Source: an uncultured Paracoccaceae bacterium | GTDB taxonomy: Bacteria > Pseudomonadota > Alphaproteobacteria > Rhodobacterales > Rhodobacteraceae | NCBI GenBank assembly: GCA_947503965.1 | Contig: CANNFU010000001.1 | Span: forward strand, 744,001 to 808,000 | DNA: 64,000 nucleotides | Direction: 5' to 3' | Made by a program: the position numbers and the translations under genes | In this document: positions 26,462 to 35,500 of the stretch, one piece after another | How positions within the stretch are numbered: the stretch's first letter is position 1 | How the letters are laid out: each line of letters opens with the position of its first letter | Notes under the pieces: generated by a model | The model's database searches: none | Seen by the model: only the letters and a program-made list of their open reading frames with translations | What the model was told of the DNA's origin: nothing

Positions 26462-26694
26462 AGGATTTAGAGATCATCGTCCGCCTCGACGTGATGCTGG
26501 CCCTGCGCAAGATGAAGTCCCGTGATCTTGCGCAGGCGATCGGCATAACAGAGCAGAACCTGAGCCTGCTGAAATCAGGCAAGGTGAAGGGCGTTCGATT
26601 TGACACATTGGCCAAGATTTGTGCCGTGCTCGACTGTCAGCCGGGGGATTTGCTGGAAGCCACCGAAAGGGTGCCGGATTCAAAGCCAACATGA
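26458..26694 (+). CDS. Small HTH-XRE regulator (YozG-like)
   Basis: 78-aa Cro/CI-type regulator that is almost only HTH (LRKMKSRDLAQAIGITEQNLSLLKSGKVKGVRFDTLAKICAVL) with a short CQPGDLLE end, the pattern of YozG-like proteins. It is translationally coupled to the DUF2975 gene and probably regulates this operon, perhaps with the membrane partner controlling its activity. Confidence 0.87.
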   Translation: MKDLEIIVRLDVMLALRKMKSRDLAQAIGITEQNLSLLKSGKVKGVRFDTLAKICAVLDCQPGDLLEATERVPDSKPT

Positions 26695-26853
26695 TGGACT
26701 GCAAAGGTGCTTCGATAATCGGCAAGAAAAAGGCATTGAATTAAAATGACTTACTGATTCGGCGGCAAGTTAACGCGCAGAAAAACAACCCCACTTGTCT
26801 GCTACACGCTCCAAAATGAATATAGATTCAATAACTTAACTGGAGCAGTTCCC

Positions 26854-27798
26854 ATGAAATTTTTCAAACAGAACCCCCGCGCGCATGTGGCGGGCTGTGT
26901 TGTTTCAATTGGTCTGGTATTTTCGGTTTCTCCCGTGACCGCAGAGCAGACGATCACTGCACCGCAATTTGTCAGCGCAACCTTTGATATTGAATCAGAT
27001 GGCGCAGACCGCATTCATGCGGTTGGCCAGTTGCGGACGCTGACCCAGCAGGTCGCTGCTGCATCCTGTGCGCTGGCAACGGATATAGAAACTGACAACA
27101 CACGCCGGGGTCTGCGTCTGGCGATGACCGATTTCGACCGCTACCTTACCGCCCTGCGCGACGGGGATGCCGCGCTCAACATTCTTGCACCCGAAAGCCG
27201 CCGACAGACGATCGCCAGCATTGATGCCATCGGAGATGAGTGGTCGAAGGTTCAACTGGCCGTCGGGGGTATTCTGGAAGCCACCGATGACGCGACAAGC
27301 CGCCAGATTGTTGATGACCACAGCGCCAAACTGCTGGCGCTTGCGGACGTTCTCGCTGCCGATATCACCGGCCAATATGCGCATCCCTATGAGGTCACGA
27401 CCGCCGATGCGCTGCTGATCGAATTCGTGGGACGCCAACAAATGCTGATCCATAAAATGGCCCACGGTACCTGCCAGGTCTGGAGCGGAAATGGCAGCAT
27501 CGCGGCAAAGGAGCAACTGCGCGATACGATGAACATGTTCGAGGCATCGCTGAATGCGTTGCGCTACGGCATGCCGGAACTGGGCGTCAGGGCTGCCCCC
27601 AATGACGCGATCCGGAGCGATCTGGATCAATTGACCGCGCGCTGGGAGACTGTCAAAGCCAATGGTCAGATGCTGCTTGATGCCGACACATTGGATCGCA
27701 ATCAAAGTGCCGCAGTCTATCACACAATCGAGGTTGAGCTGGCTGCCTTTGACGGGCTACTTGATGACTATAGACAGCACGCTGAGCGCGCGCATTAG
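26854..27798 (+). CDS. Secreted PilJ-domain (type IV pili chemoreceptor-like) protein
   Basis: 314-aa exported protein. A signal or anchor (AHVAGCVVSIGLVFSVSPVTAEQ) is followed by two helical PilJ-type modules, each opening with a GRQ/GQLRTLTQ-like segment: AVGQLRTLTQQVAAASC near residue 55 and FVGRQQMLIHKMAHGTC near 193. Such modules normally form the periplasmic sensor of chemoreceptors or nitrate sensors. Here no HAMP or signalling domain follows, so it is a free sensor-like protein. Gene is single and followed by a terminator. Confidence 0.8.
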   Translation: MKFFKQNPRAHVAGCVVSIGLVFSVSPVTAEQTITAPQFVSATFDIESDGADRIHAVGQLRTLTQQVAAASCALATDIETDNTRRGLRLAMTDFDRYLTALRDGDAALNILAPESRRQTIASIDAIGDEWSKVQLAVGGILEATDDATSRQIVDDHSAKLLALADVLAADITGQYAHPYEVTTADALLIEFVGRQQMLIHKMAHGTCQVWSGNGSIAAKEQLRDTMNMFEASLNALRYGMPELGVRAAPNDAIRSDLDQLTARWETVKANGQMLLDADTLDRNQSAAVYHTIEVELAAFDGLLDDYRQHAERAH

Positions 27799-27826
27799 AT
27801 AGTCATCCCAACCTGCTTATTTTGAG

Positions 27827-27855
27827 GGGCGACGCATTTACAGGGTCGCCCTTTT
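27827..27855 (+). terminator. Rho-independent terminator after the PilJ gene
   Basis: GGGCGAC (27827-27833) pairs with GTCGCCC (27845-27851), followed by TTTT. It lies 29 bp after the stop codon and just before the convergent dehydrogenase gene. Confidence 0.75.
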
Positions 27856-27866
27856 GCGTTCTGCCG

Positions 27867-28892
27867 CTACCCGCGTGGATCAATAAACGCCTTTCCATCT
27901 GGCATGGCCAAGACCTCTGGCAGTTGGTTCATTGCCGCGCTCAGCGGCACGATCCCGGCCACATCCGTGGTCCATTTGCCCGTTACGAAACGATCCTGGA
28001 TTTCAACGAACGCTGCTGGAATACGCGCAGGATCGACCTGTTTCATCCAGCGGGTCAGCCAGAACCCCTCGATCACCTTGTTCTGGAAAATCATCTGGCC
28101 CAGCTGGCTCAGCGCCGGGGCTTCGGTCGACAGCTTGCCGTAGTTGATCCAGCGCGCATGGGCGGACATGGCAAAAAACAGATCGGATGTGAATTGATCA
28201 CCGACCGCATCCAGCAGGATGCGTGGCTTCCGCGTCTCGAATATCGTTTCTGCCTGTCCCAAAGGGTTCATCTCACCTGTCACGATCACTTCAGCGGCGC
28301 CCAATTCCTTCAACGGCGCCGCCTGCGCACTGCGCCGCACAACGGCAATCGGTGCGATCCCGTGATCGCGGCCCAGCGCGATCAGCAATTTCCCAAGTTG
28401 TGAGCCCGCGGCGTTGAGGATGAAGCTGTCCGCGCCGCTCTCCTTGACGATGTCGAACATCGCGATGGCTGTCAGCGGGTTCACCAACTGACCCGCCGCA
28501 TCCGGTTCCGCCAGATCAGGACGGCAGGGCACCAAACCGGTAACGTCCGTCATCGCATATTCAGCCCATGTGCCCGATGCGCTGGCGAAAAAGCTGACCC
28601 GCTGCCCAAGCAGCGGTGTGTTCCCTGCCACGACCTCGCCCACGGCCTCAAAACCGGCTGGCATGCCTTTGACACGGGGCTGACCGTATTCGCCCTTGAT
28701 GAAATGAATGTCAGACGGGTTCACGGCGGCCAGATGCACCTTGATCACCGCCTGACCTTCGCCGGGATTTGGCACGGGGATATACTGCAAGGCCAGAAAT
28801 GGTGACATGTCATCGATATTCGGGCCGGTCTGTGTACCCGCATAACCGTCGTGCAACTGGACCAGCGCTTTCATCGTGTCGGGCAATGCCAT
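27867..28892 (-). CDS. Medium-chain dehydrogenase/reductase (quinone or enoyl reductase type)
   Basis: 341-aa NADPH-dependent oxidoreductase. A GroES-like N-terminal domain (VKVHLAAVNPSDIHFIKGEYG, GFEAVGEVVAG) is followed by a Rossmann domain (SFILNAAGSQLGKLLIALGRDHG). It lacks the catalytic zinc cysteines of alcohol dehydrogenases, which points to the quinone reductase or mitochondrial-type enoyl reductase branch. It ends 9 bp upstream of the exonuclease III start on the same strand order (exonuclease downstream in coordinates, upstream gene in transcription). Substrate unknown. Confidence 0.84.
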   Translation of the reverse strand: MALPDTMKALVQLHDGYAGTQTGPNIDDMSPFLALQYIPVPNPGEGQAVIKVHLAAVNPSDIHFIKGEYGQPRVKGMPAGFEAVGEVVAGNTPLLGQRVSFFASASGTWAEYAMTDVTGLVPCRPDLAEPDAAGQLVNPLTAIAMFDIVKESGADSFILNAAGSQLGKLLIALGRDHGIAPIAVVRRSAQAAPLKELGAAEVIVTGEMNPLGQAETIFETRKPRILLDAVGDQFTSDLFFAMSAHARWINYGKLSTEAPALSQLGQMIFQNKVIEGFWLTRWMKQVDPARIPAAFVEIQDRFVTGKWTTDVAGIVPLSAAMNQLPEVLAMPDGKAFIDPRG

Positions 28893-28901
28893 CAGGGACT
28901 C

Positions 28902-29690
28902 CTACAGATCAAAGGTTGCAAAAACCGGCGCATGATCGCTGGGTTTTTCCCAGCCGCGCGCATCACGCAGGATGCGGCTGGAATGCGCGGCGTTCTTGAT
29001 GTCAGGTGTCGCCCAGATATGATCAAGCCTGCGGCCCTTATCGGCGGCGTCCCAATCCTTGGCGCGGTAGGACCACCAACTGAACAACTGACCTTCGGGA
29101 ATGTCGTTACGGGTCACGTCGGACCAATTGCCAGCCTCCATCACCTGACTGAAATGGTCGACCTCGATCGGGGTGTGACTGACAACCTTCAAAAGTTGTT
29201 TGTGGCTCCAGACATCATCTTCACGGGGCGCGATATTCAGATCGCCAACAAGGATTGATTTTTCCGGTCTATCCGCATGAAAAGCGTCGCGCATCTCGGT
29301 CAGGTAGTCGAGTTTCTGGCCAAATTTCTCGTTCACATCCCGGTCGGGCACATCCCCACCAGCGGGAACGTAAAAATTGTGGATGGTGATCCCGTTTTCG
29401 AGCCGCGCTGCGATATGACGGGCATGACCCAATGCTGCGTAATCATGTGCCCCTGCTTCCTCCATCGGGATTTTGGAGAATATGGCAACGCCATTATACC
29501 CCTTTTGCCCGCGCGCAACCATGTGTGTGTAGCCAAGCGCCGTGAACTGCTCCACCGGGATTTTGTCGACCGGACTTTTGCATTCTTGCAGGCACAGGAC
29601 ATCCGGCGCTTGCTCGCGCATCAACTTCGCAACGATCTCCTCGCGCAGGCGGACGGAATTGATGTTCCAGGTGGCAAGAGTAAAGGGCAT
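28902..29690 (-). CDS. xth: Exodeoxyribonuclease III
   Basis: 262-aa AP endonuclease/3'-5' exonuclease of base-excision repair. Motifs: LATWNINSVRLR, LQECKS with the metal-binding glutamate, YNGVAIFSK, VGDLNIAPREDDV, RRLDHIWATP and the C-terminal SDHAPV. The longest frame begins 55 codons earlier, but the ATG at 29690 is where the conserved fold starts. Confidence 0.93.
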   Translation of the reverse strand: MPFTLATWNINSVRLREEIVAKLMREQAPDVLCLQECKSPVDKIPVEQFTALGYTHMVARGQKGYNGVAIFSKIPMEEAGAHDYAALGHARHIAARLENGITIHNFYVPAGGDVPDRDVNEKFGQKLDYLTEMRDAFHADRPEKSILVGDLNIAPREDDVWSHKQLLKVVSHTPIEVDHFSQVMEAGNWSDVTRNDIPEGQLFSWWSYRAKDWDAADKGRRLDHIWATPDIKNAAHSSRILRDARGWEKPSDHAPVFATFDL

Positions 29691-29899
29691 CGGATGACTT
29701 TCTGCTGCTGGTAGGGGTGGCGTGACACAGTCCTGTCTGCCCTGTCCGGCCGCATTGATCAACCATCCGAGCCGACTTGCAAGGCACGATCGTTCATCAA
29801 GTCGAAACGGGTAAACTGTACTATTGATCAGGTCGGCTTTGCGCGCGCAGCGCAATAAGTTGCGCAGAACGATGATTTTGACCTGCCCAAGGAATACCC

Positions 29900-30979
29900 A
29901 TGGTTCTTCGCACCTTCTTTGCCATCGACAATGACAATCTTGTTGTCACGTCGAGCACTAATGGAAGTCTTATCGGCAACGGGATTATCAATAATTCCGA
30001 CACGCCAAATGGCACCACCTTCACCTATAGTGCAGGCGGTGGCACCTCGGTCACGATTGATGATGCCGGCGCATTTGCGGACGCCATACCAGAAGACAAC
30101 AACCTGTTCTTTAATGACGACGAAACTGCAGACCATGTGGTGACAGACGGCGGCGGCATTGTTGCCAATGGGCAGAACGTCGAAGCAGAATCCACCATCC
30201 TGCTGCGCGCCCTTGACGCATTCGGCAATCCGACCGGTCCTACGATTGAACTCACGGTTTTTTCGCAGGGTGGCGTCACGCAAAACGTCTGGGGCTTTGG
30301 CTCTGACACGCCGCTTGTCGACGGTGTGTCCTATATCAAAGTCGGCGGCGACAACAATGGTGACGTTCTGTACACCGATTTCATTCCGTGTTTTGCAGGC
30401 GACATGCTGATCAAAACCCGCGATGGGTTGATCCCGGCCAAGGATATCGCAGTGGGAGACTTGGTCTGGACACGCGATGATGGCTATCAACCGGTCCGCT
30501 GGGTCGGCGGGTCAACTGTAGCGGCGCAAGGTGCATTTGCCCCGATCATCTTTGCGCCCGGCGCCATTGGGAATGACGCGGAACTGGTACTGTCGCCAGA
30601 ACATCGTGTGTTGGTGCGTCATGCGCAGGCAGAGCTCTTTTTTGGCGAGCATGAAGTCCTGATAGCGGCCAAACATCTGTGCGGTCTGCCCGGCGTGGCC
30701 CAGCGGACGGGCGGCCACGTACACTATGTGCACTTCATGTTCGACAGACATCAGATCGTCGATGCAAATGGTGCCGCATGCGAGAGCTTTTTTCTGTCTG
30801 GCAATTCCCTGTCAGGCATCGACGCGGCGCAACGGCGTGAACTCATCGCTTTGTTTCCATCGCTTGCCAATGGCATCGCAGATTTTGGTGGTACGGCGGC
30901 CCCGACGCTCAAAGGGTTTGAGGCGGCAATGTTGCGCGATCATCTGATGAAATCGGCGGGAATTGGCGATCTAAGTTGA
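29900..30979 (+). CDS. Hint-domain protein
   Basis: 359-aa protein. Residues 1-160 are beta-rich, with acidic, asparagine- and glycine-rich stretches typical of secreted RTX/VCBS-like proteins, but no classical signal peptide. From C164 a Hint domain begins (FIPCFAGDMLIKTRDGLIPA, VGDLVWTRDDGYQPVRWVGG), with the block-B-like LSPEHRVLVRH and VHYVHFMFDRHQIV segments. Hint domains cleave the peptide bond before the cysteine. Roseobacter genomes carry many such C-terminal Hint proteins, probably released by type I secretion. It converges with the following methyltransferase with almost no gap. Confidence 0.8.
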   Translation: MVLRTFFAIDNDNLVVTSSTNGSLIGNGIINNSDTPNGTTFTYSAGGGTSVTIDDAGAFADAIPEDNNLFFNDDETADHVVTDGGGIVANGQNVEAESTILLRALDAFGNPTGPTIELTVFSQGGVTQNVWGFGSDTPLVDGVSYIKVGGDNNGDVLYTDFIPCFAGDMLIKTRDGLIPAKDIAVGDLVWTRDDGYQPVRWVGGSTVAAQGAFAPIIFAPGAIGNDAELVLSPEHRVLVRHAQAELFFGEHEVLIAAKHLCGLPGVAQRTGGHVHYVHFMFDRHQIVDANGAACESFFLSGNSLSGIDAAQRRELIALFPSLANGIADFGGTAAPTLKGFEAAMLRDHLMKSAGIGDLS

Positions 30980-30981
30980 CG

Positions 30982-31821
30982 TCAGCTTTTGTGCGTCGCA
31001 GGCCGCTCTGCCGTTGTCTTGTTGTGCCAGCGCGGGATCACGTAAGGTACGTTCGCCCGATAATCCGCAAATCGGTCGCCATAGATCCGGGCAAACCGTC
31101 GTTCTTTCAAGCGTGGCGCAAACAGACAATAGACGGTGTACGACATCGCCAGCACCAACTGGTCGGGTGTCCAGACCGGCACGGTCCAAAGTGTCAGCGC
31201 GAAAGCCACATAGATAGGCTGTCGGATCAGACGGAATAGCCCGGTCGTCGGCATGTCGGGAAAGACCGGTTTGATCTTTTGCATCAGTGACATCCAGCCC
31301 AGCGCACCGGACTGCACCTCGGCCCCGGCATCATAGCTGGCCTTGATCAGCAGCAACCATGACAGGGTGTAAGCTGCGCAGACGGCGACAAAGGCCGCGC
31401 CTTCTGCACGCCACCAGATAATCCCGCTGGGTGTCCATAACGCAAAAAGCATCAGCAGTTGTGTAGACGCGATAATCGCATAGGTCGTCGTGCCCAGCGT
31501 CTTGCCGTAGCCGGCGGGTGCCAGCCGCGAAAGGATGGCGCGCCCCTTGTCTGAAAGCAGAAAAGAATGTGCCAACGGGAATTGCACAATCAGCAACATG
31601 TTCGCCACCCAAGCCCAAGGTTGCGGCACCGTGCCGAAACTCGCGCTCATCCCGAAAAACATCGCCACGATCATCGCCAGCACCGCAATCGTGAAGATCG
31701 CATGACAGATCACGCCATAAAGCAGCGCAATCATGATCCGCCTGCGACCGGGTGGTGGGCGCAAATTGCCGATGACCAGCCGGTACAGGCGGTCGAAATG
31801 ATAGGTTTTTGATATTTTCAT
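30982..31821 (-). CDS. Isoprenylcysteine carboxyl methyltransferase-like membrane protein
   Basis: 279-aa inner-membrane protein with about six helices. The C-terminal part has the ICMT/NnrU-like SAM-binding pattern: RLIRQPIYVAFALTLW, then LKERRFARIYGDRFADYRANVPYVIP. The basic N-terminus is cytoplasmic. A second ATG at residue 30 is an alternative start. Bacterial relatives methylate small hydrophobic substrates, but most are uncharacterised. Neighbours give no clue. Confidence 0.72.
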   Translation of the reverse strand: MKISKTYHFDRLYRLVIGNLRPPPGRRRIMIALLYGVICHAIFTIAVLAMIVAMFFGMSASFGTVPQPWAWVANMLLIVQFPLAHSFLLSDKGRAILSRLAPAGYGKTLGTTTYAIIASTQLLMLFALWTPSGIIWWRAEGAAFVAVCAAYTLSWLLLIKASYDAGAEVQSGALGWMSLMQKIKPVFPDMPTTGLFRLIRQPIYVAFALTLWTVPVWTPDQLVLAMSYTVYCLFAPRLKERRFARIYGDRFADYRANVPYVIPRWHNKTTAERPATHKS

Positions 31822-31897
31822 ATGTTAGCGAGGTAACTCCTAGCCCAGACGGGGCAAGCCGTGCTGACAACCTGTCGCATGAGGTCGACCTTGCAGA

Positions 31898-32425
31898 TCA
31901 TTCCGGCGGCGTGACGTCGTACCGGATGACATTCACCAGCCGTCCCCGATAGTCGCCGTGCAGCGCATCAAACAGATACTGCGCATTTGCCGCAAAGGCC
32001 TTCATGATCTTGCCGACCGCCTTATCGACATCGATCAAATCCTGCGGCTTCAACCGGAAGGGGCGGCCCACGGCAAACGGATGCCAGATCTTGCCTGCCT
32101 TCAGGTGATACTGGGTGTAGGGGCGGTGCAACCACATGTCCGTCCAGTCCCCTGCATCTGCGGGTAGGTCAGCAAGGCCAGTCAATCCAAATGAGTTTGC
32201 GGACCGGATGATGTCGAAACGGAATGTCCGGCCAGCGGGATAAAGGGCGACTTCGAACTGATCGACTTGATCCGCAACATACGGGCAGATCAGGCTGCCC
32301 TGATAAGCCTGATTGGCCGGTTCCCATCCGGTCGGATAAAGCGGATGCGGCCCAAATCCGTGTGCTTTGCCAAGGGTACTGACAGCGTCAAATACCGTCA
32401 GAAATATCTGCTTGCTCGGCTTCAC
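31898..32425 (-). CDS. Hypothetical protein
   Basis: 175 aa from the GTG at 32425, chosen because it starts just after the upstream asparaginase gene ends; the longer frame would overlap that gene by 47 bp. The sequence is compact and globular, rich in aromatic residues (HPLYPTGWEPANQAYQG, WTDMWLHRPYTQYHLKAGKIW), with no signal or membrane segment. No family recognised. Likely co-transcribed with the asparaginase. Confidence 0.6.
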   Translation of the reverse strand: MKPSKQIFLTVFDAVSTLGKAHGFGPHPLYPTGWEPANQAYQGSLICPYVADQVDQFEVALYPAGRTFRFDIIRSANSFGLTGLADLPADAGDWTDMWLHRPYTQYHLKAGKIWHPFAVGRPFRLKPQDLIDVDKAVGKIMKAFAANAQYLFDALHGDYRGRLVNVIRYDVTPPE

Positions 32426-32435
32426 GTCCCGTCTT

Positions 32436-33425
32436 TCAGCGCAGCGCCGGGCTGGGCCGAATATCACCGGTATGTATCTCACGCCTGTTCAGTACGGGCG
32501 GCATCATCCGCGCCTGCGTCGCCGGATGGTCGGCGGCGAGCACACCCAGCTTTACCAGGATCGCCGCTATGGCAGCTTCGCTCGCGCGGGTGGCGCCATC
32601 GGCGATCTTCAATGCGACACCCAGCCGCTTTTCCGGAATAATCGCGATAAACACACCTTCGGCCCCGGTCTTGATAGCCACTTTGCCGTCCATTGCGCGC
32701 ATCAGATCGGTACAGGCCCGTGTTTCGCCGGCAACAAGCTCAGGATGGCTAGCCATCGCTTGCGTCAACCGCTGTGCGGCCTGACTGCGCCGATCCGACC
32801 GATCCCCGGCAGTTGCAAAGAACGCCATGGCGCGGGCCAGTCCATGCACAGTGCAGGCGTGGTTTGGGACCGAACAGCCATCAATCCCGAACATCGGACT
32901 GGTTTCCTGCGTGACCTCTTCAAAGGCAGCCTTGCAGGCCTGCTGCACCGGGTGGTCGATCAGTTCGTAATCCGGTCCTGCACCCAGATGTTTGGACAGG
33001 GTCAGAAAGCCCGCATGCTTGCCGGAACAGTTGTTGTGTATCTGGCACGGCTCTTCATATGCGCGGATCAGACGATAGCGCGCATCCTTGTCGTTGGGCA
33101 TCTGCGGACCACAGCGAAAAGCATCATCCGTCAGCCCAAGATCCTTGAGCCACGCGGCAACACGATCCGTGTGGATCGCCGCCCCTTGATGTGATGCACA
33201 AGCCAGCGCCAGTTGTTCATCGGGCAGGTGGGCCCCTACTCCGCTTTCCAGCAGCGGCAGCGCCTGGATCATCTTGCAGGACGACCGCGGATAGATCAGT
33301 GCTGTGGGATCGCCCCACACATCAACGATCTGTCCGGTCCCGTCACACACAACCGCGTGACCCTGATGCACGGATTCCAAGAGGTCACCGCGCCAGACTT
33401 CGACCAGATCAACGGGATTTGTCAT
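32436..33425 (-). CDS. L-asparaginase, AnsA/Rhizobium-etli type
   Basis: 329-aa hydrolase releasing ammonia from asparagine. It belongs to the class unrelated to E. coli AnsA/B, recognisable by PRSSCKMIQALPLLESG (paired Ser/Lys), LACASHQG, NNCSGKHAGFL and GIDGCSVPNHA, with the cysteines that bind a structural metal. No signal peptide, so cytoplasmic. The ATG at 33425, not the frame start 57 codons upstream, fits the family start (NPVDLVEVWRGDLLES). Confidence 0.88.
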   Translation of the reverse strand: MTNPVDLVEVWRGDLLESVHQGHAVVCDGTGQIVDVWGDPTALIYPRSSCKMIQALPLLESGVGAHLPDEQLALACASHQGAAIHTDRVAAWLKDLGLTDDAFRCGPQMPNDKDARYRLIRAYEEPCQIHNNCSGKHAGFLTLSKHLGAGPDYELIDHPVQQACKAAFEEVTQETSPMFGIDGCSVPNHACTVHGLARAMAFFATAGDRSDRRSQAAQRLTQAMASHPELVAGETRACTDLMRAMDGKVAIKTGAEGVFIAIIPEKRLGVALKIADGATRASEAAIAAILVKLGVLAADHPATQARMMPPVLNRREIHTGDIRPSPALR

Positions 33426-33617
33426 GTTTTTGCCTTTTTGGATGGTATAACTCGCCCGCGTAGCGTGAATTTTGGGGGCTTTCCCCGCCGGGCGATTTCT
33501 TGCTAGGCTCCACGCTATCGAGTTGAAACAAGTCTCGCCAGTCGAAAAGGTGCCATCAGATGCATCACCTGGCTGAAACGAGGCATCCAGAGGCAAGGAC
33601 AGCTTGGAGGCTGTGAG

Positions 33618-34148
33618 ATGATTTTGAAAATGTCCCGGACCCTATGTGTGATTGCGGCCTGTTTTGTTACCGGGTCTGCAATTGCACAGGAAGAAAGCGA
33701 TAACCGGATCGCGGCGAACACAGATTGGAGCGTGTTTGTCGAAAGTGAACCGACCGAATGCTGGGCTGTTTCTGCGCCCAAGGAGACCGTCAACACCCGA
33801 GATGGCAATACCGTTACCGTCCGTCGCGGCGACATCCGCCTGATCGTGTTCTATCGGCCATCCGATGATATTTCGGGTCAGGTCATGTTCACCGGCGGTT
33901 ATCCTTTTGCCAGCGGCTCCACCGTGTCGATGCAGGTGGGCGACACGACATTCCAGATGTTTACCGAAAATGAAACAGCCTGGCCTGCCACACCGGAAGA
34001 CGATGCGAAATTCGTCGAGGCCATGAAGCGTGGTGCCAGCGCCATTCTGACCGGTCGGTCTGGCCGTGGCACGCAGACACAGGACACATTCAGCCTGCTG
34101 GGCTTTACGGCCGCTGTTGAAGAGGCTGCAAATCGCTGCTCTGGCTAA
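33618..34148 (+). CDS. Invasion-associated locus B family protein
   Basis: 176-aa exported protein with a signal peptide (MILKMSRTLCVIAACFVTGSAIAQ). The mature domain starts WSVFVESEPTECWAVSAP and has the IalB-type features RLIVFYRP and VSMQVGDTTFQMF, with a C-terminal cysteine that could pair with the first. IalB proteins are periplasmic and common in alphaproteobacteria; their molecular role is unsettled. It is followed by a terminator and then rlmN. Confidence 0.82.
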   Translation: MILKMSRTLCVIAACFVTGSAIAQEESDNRIAANTDWSVFVESEPTECWAVSAPKETVNTRDGNTVTVRRGDIRLIVFYRPSDDISGQVMFTGGYPFASGSTVSMQVGDTTFQMFTENETAWPATPEDDAKFVEAMKRGASAILTGRSGRGTQTQDTFSLLGFTAAVEEAANRCSG

Positions 34149-34172
34149 GGGCGCTGCGACATACATGACATC

Positions 34173-34207
34173 AGGGTCGGTTTTCTTGTGAAAACCGGCC
34201 CTTTCTC
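34173..34207 (+). terminator. Rho-independent terminator after the IalB-family gene
   Basis: AGGGTCGGTTTTC (34173-34185) pairs with GAAAACCGGCCCT (34190-34202) around TTGT, with one mismatch, followed by a T-rich tract. Confidence 0.8.
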
Positions 34208-34245
34208 TTATATGCCAAGTCTTATTCAGAAAACGAGTCGTACCC

Positions 34246-35421
34246 ATGCCCGCCAGTGCCCCGATTACACAGGACGTCATGACCTTTCCGCGCAAACTGC
34301 CGGATGGGCCACCCAACCTTGTCGGCATGACCCGCGATGCGATGCGCGAGGCCCTGATCGCTGTCGGCACCCCCGAAAAGCAGGCCAAGATGCGTGTGGG
34401 GCAGATCTGGCAGTGGATCTATCATTGGGGCGTGCGTGATTTTGCGCAGATGACGAACCTTGCCAAGGATTATCGCACGATGCTGGCCGAACAGTTCGTG
34501 ATCGAGGTGCCCGAGGTTATGACACGTCAGGTGTCAGATGATGGCACGCGCAAGTATCTGGTCCGCATCGCCGGTGGGCATGAGGTCGAGGTGGTGTATA
34601 TCCCCGAAACGGACCGTGGCACGCTGTGCATTTCCTCTCAGGTCGGCTGCACCCTCACCTGTTCGTTTTGCCACACCGGCACACAGAAGCTGGTGCGCAA
34701 CCTGACCGCCGGAGAGATTATCGGACAGGTCATGATCGCCCGCGACGATCTGGGTGAATGGCCAGTGCCCGGCGCGCCCAAGGATGAAACCCGCCTCTTG
34801 TCGAATATCGTGCTGATGGGCATGGGCGAGCCGCTTTATAATTTCGAAAACGTGCGCGATGCCATGAAGATCGCGATGGACCCGCACGGGATCCAGTTGT
34901 CGCGTCGTCGGATCACATTGTCGACCTCTGGTGTGGTGCCAGAGATTGCACGGACAGCACAGGAAATCGGCTGCCAGTTGGCGATCTCTTTCCACGCCAC
35001 AACTGACGAGGTGCGCGACAAGCTGGTCCCGATCAACAAGCGCTGGGATATTGCGGAGCTGCTCGATGCATTGCGCAGCTATCCCAAAGTATCGAATTCG
35101 GAACGGATCACCTTCGAATATGTGATGCTGGATGGCGTGAACGACACGGACGAGGATGCACGCCGCCTGATCAAGCTAATTGATGGCATCCCGGCCAAGA
35201 TCAACCTGATCCCGTTCAATGAATGGCCCGGCGCGCCTTACAAACGCTCATCGAATAATCGCATCCGAACCTTTGCGGATATCATCTACAAGGCGGGCTA
35301 TGCCTCGCCCATCCGCACACCGCGGGGCGAGGATATCATGGCCGCCTGTGGTCAGTTGAAATCCGCGACCGAACGGGCACGCAAAAGCCGGGCGCAGATC
35401 GCGCAGGAAGCCGGGCTTTAA
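34246..35421 (+). CDS. rlmN: Dual-specificity RNA methyltransferase RlmN
   Basis: 391-aa radical SAM enzyme that methylates A2503 of 23S rRNA and A37 of some tRNAs. The iron-sulfur cluster motif [11 protein letters not shown] (CxxxCxxC) and GMGEPLYN are present. The two methyl-transfer cysteines are likely in the N-terminal accessory/central part and in the C-terminal [13 protein letters not shown]. Length is normal. Monocistronic between a terminator and the convergent LOG gene. Confidence 0.95.
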   Translation: MPASAPITQDVMTFPRKLPDGPPNLVGMTRDAMREALIAVGTPEKQAKMRVGQIWQWIYHWGVRDFAQMTNLAKDYRTMLAEQFVIEVPEVMTRQVSDDGTRKYLVRIAGGHEVEVVYIPETDRGTLCISSQVGCTLTCSFCHTGTQKLVRNLTAGEIIGQVMIARDDLGEWPVPGAPKDETRLLSNIVLMGMGEPLYNFENVRDAMKIAMDPHGIQLSRRRITLSTSGVVPEIARTAQEIGCQLAISFHATTDEVRDKLVPINKRWDIAELLDALRSYPKVSNSERITFEYVMLDGVNDTDEDARRLIKLIDGIPAKINLIPFNEWPGAPYKRSSNNRIRTFADIIYKAGYASPIRTPRGEDIMAACGQLKSATERARKSRAQIAQEAGL

Positions 35422-35500
35422 AATCGTCCTTAAGACCTGAGCCATACCTTTGCTGAGGGACCGTCCGATTGACAAATCGGGCAGCCCCTGATCGCGAGCT

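Noticed and set aside
25925..26694. DUF2975/HTH pair as a toxin-antitoxin system
   Set aside because: The membrane protein has the DUF2975 topology, not that of a small toxin, and the HTH lacks an antitoxin tail.
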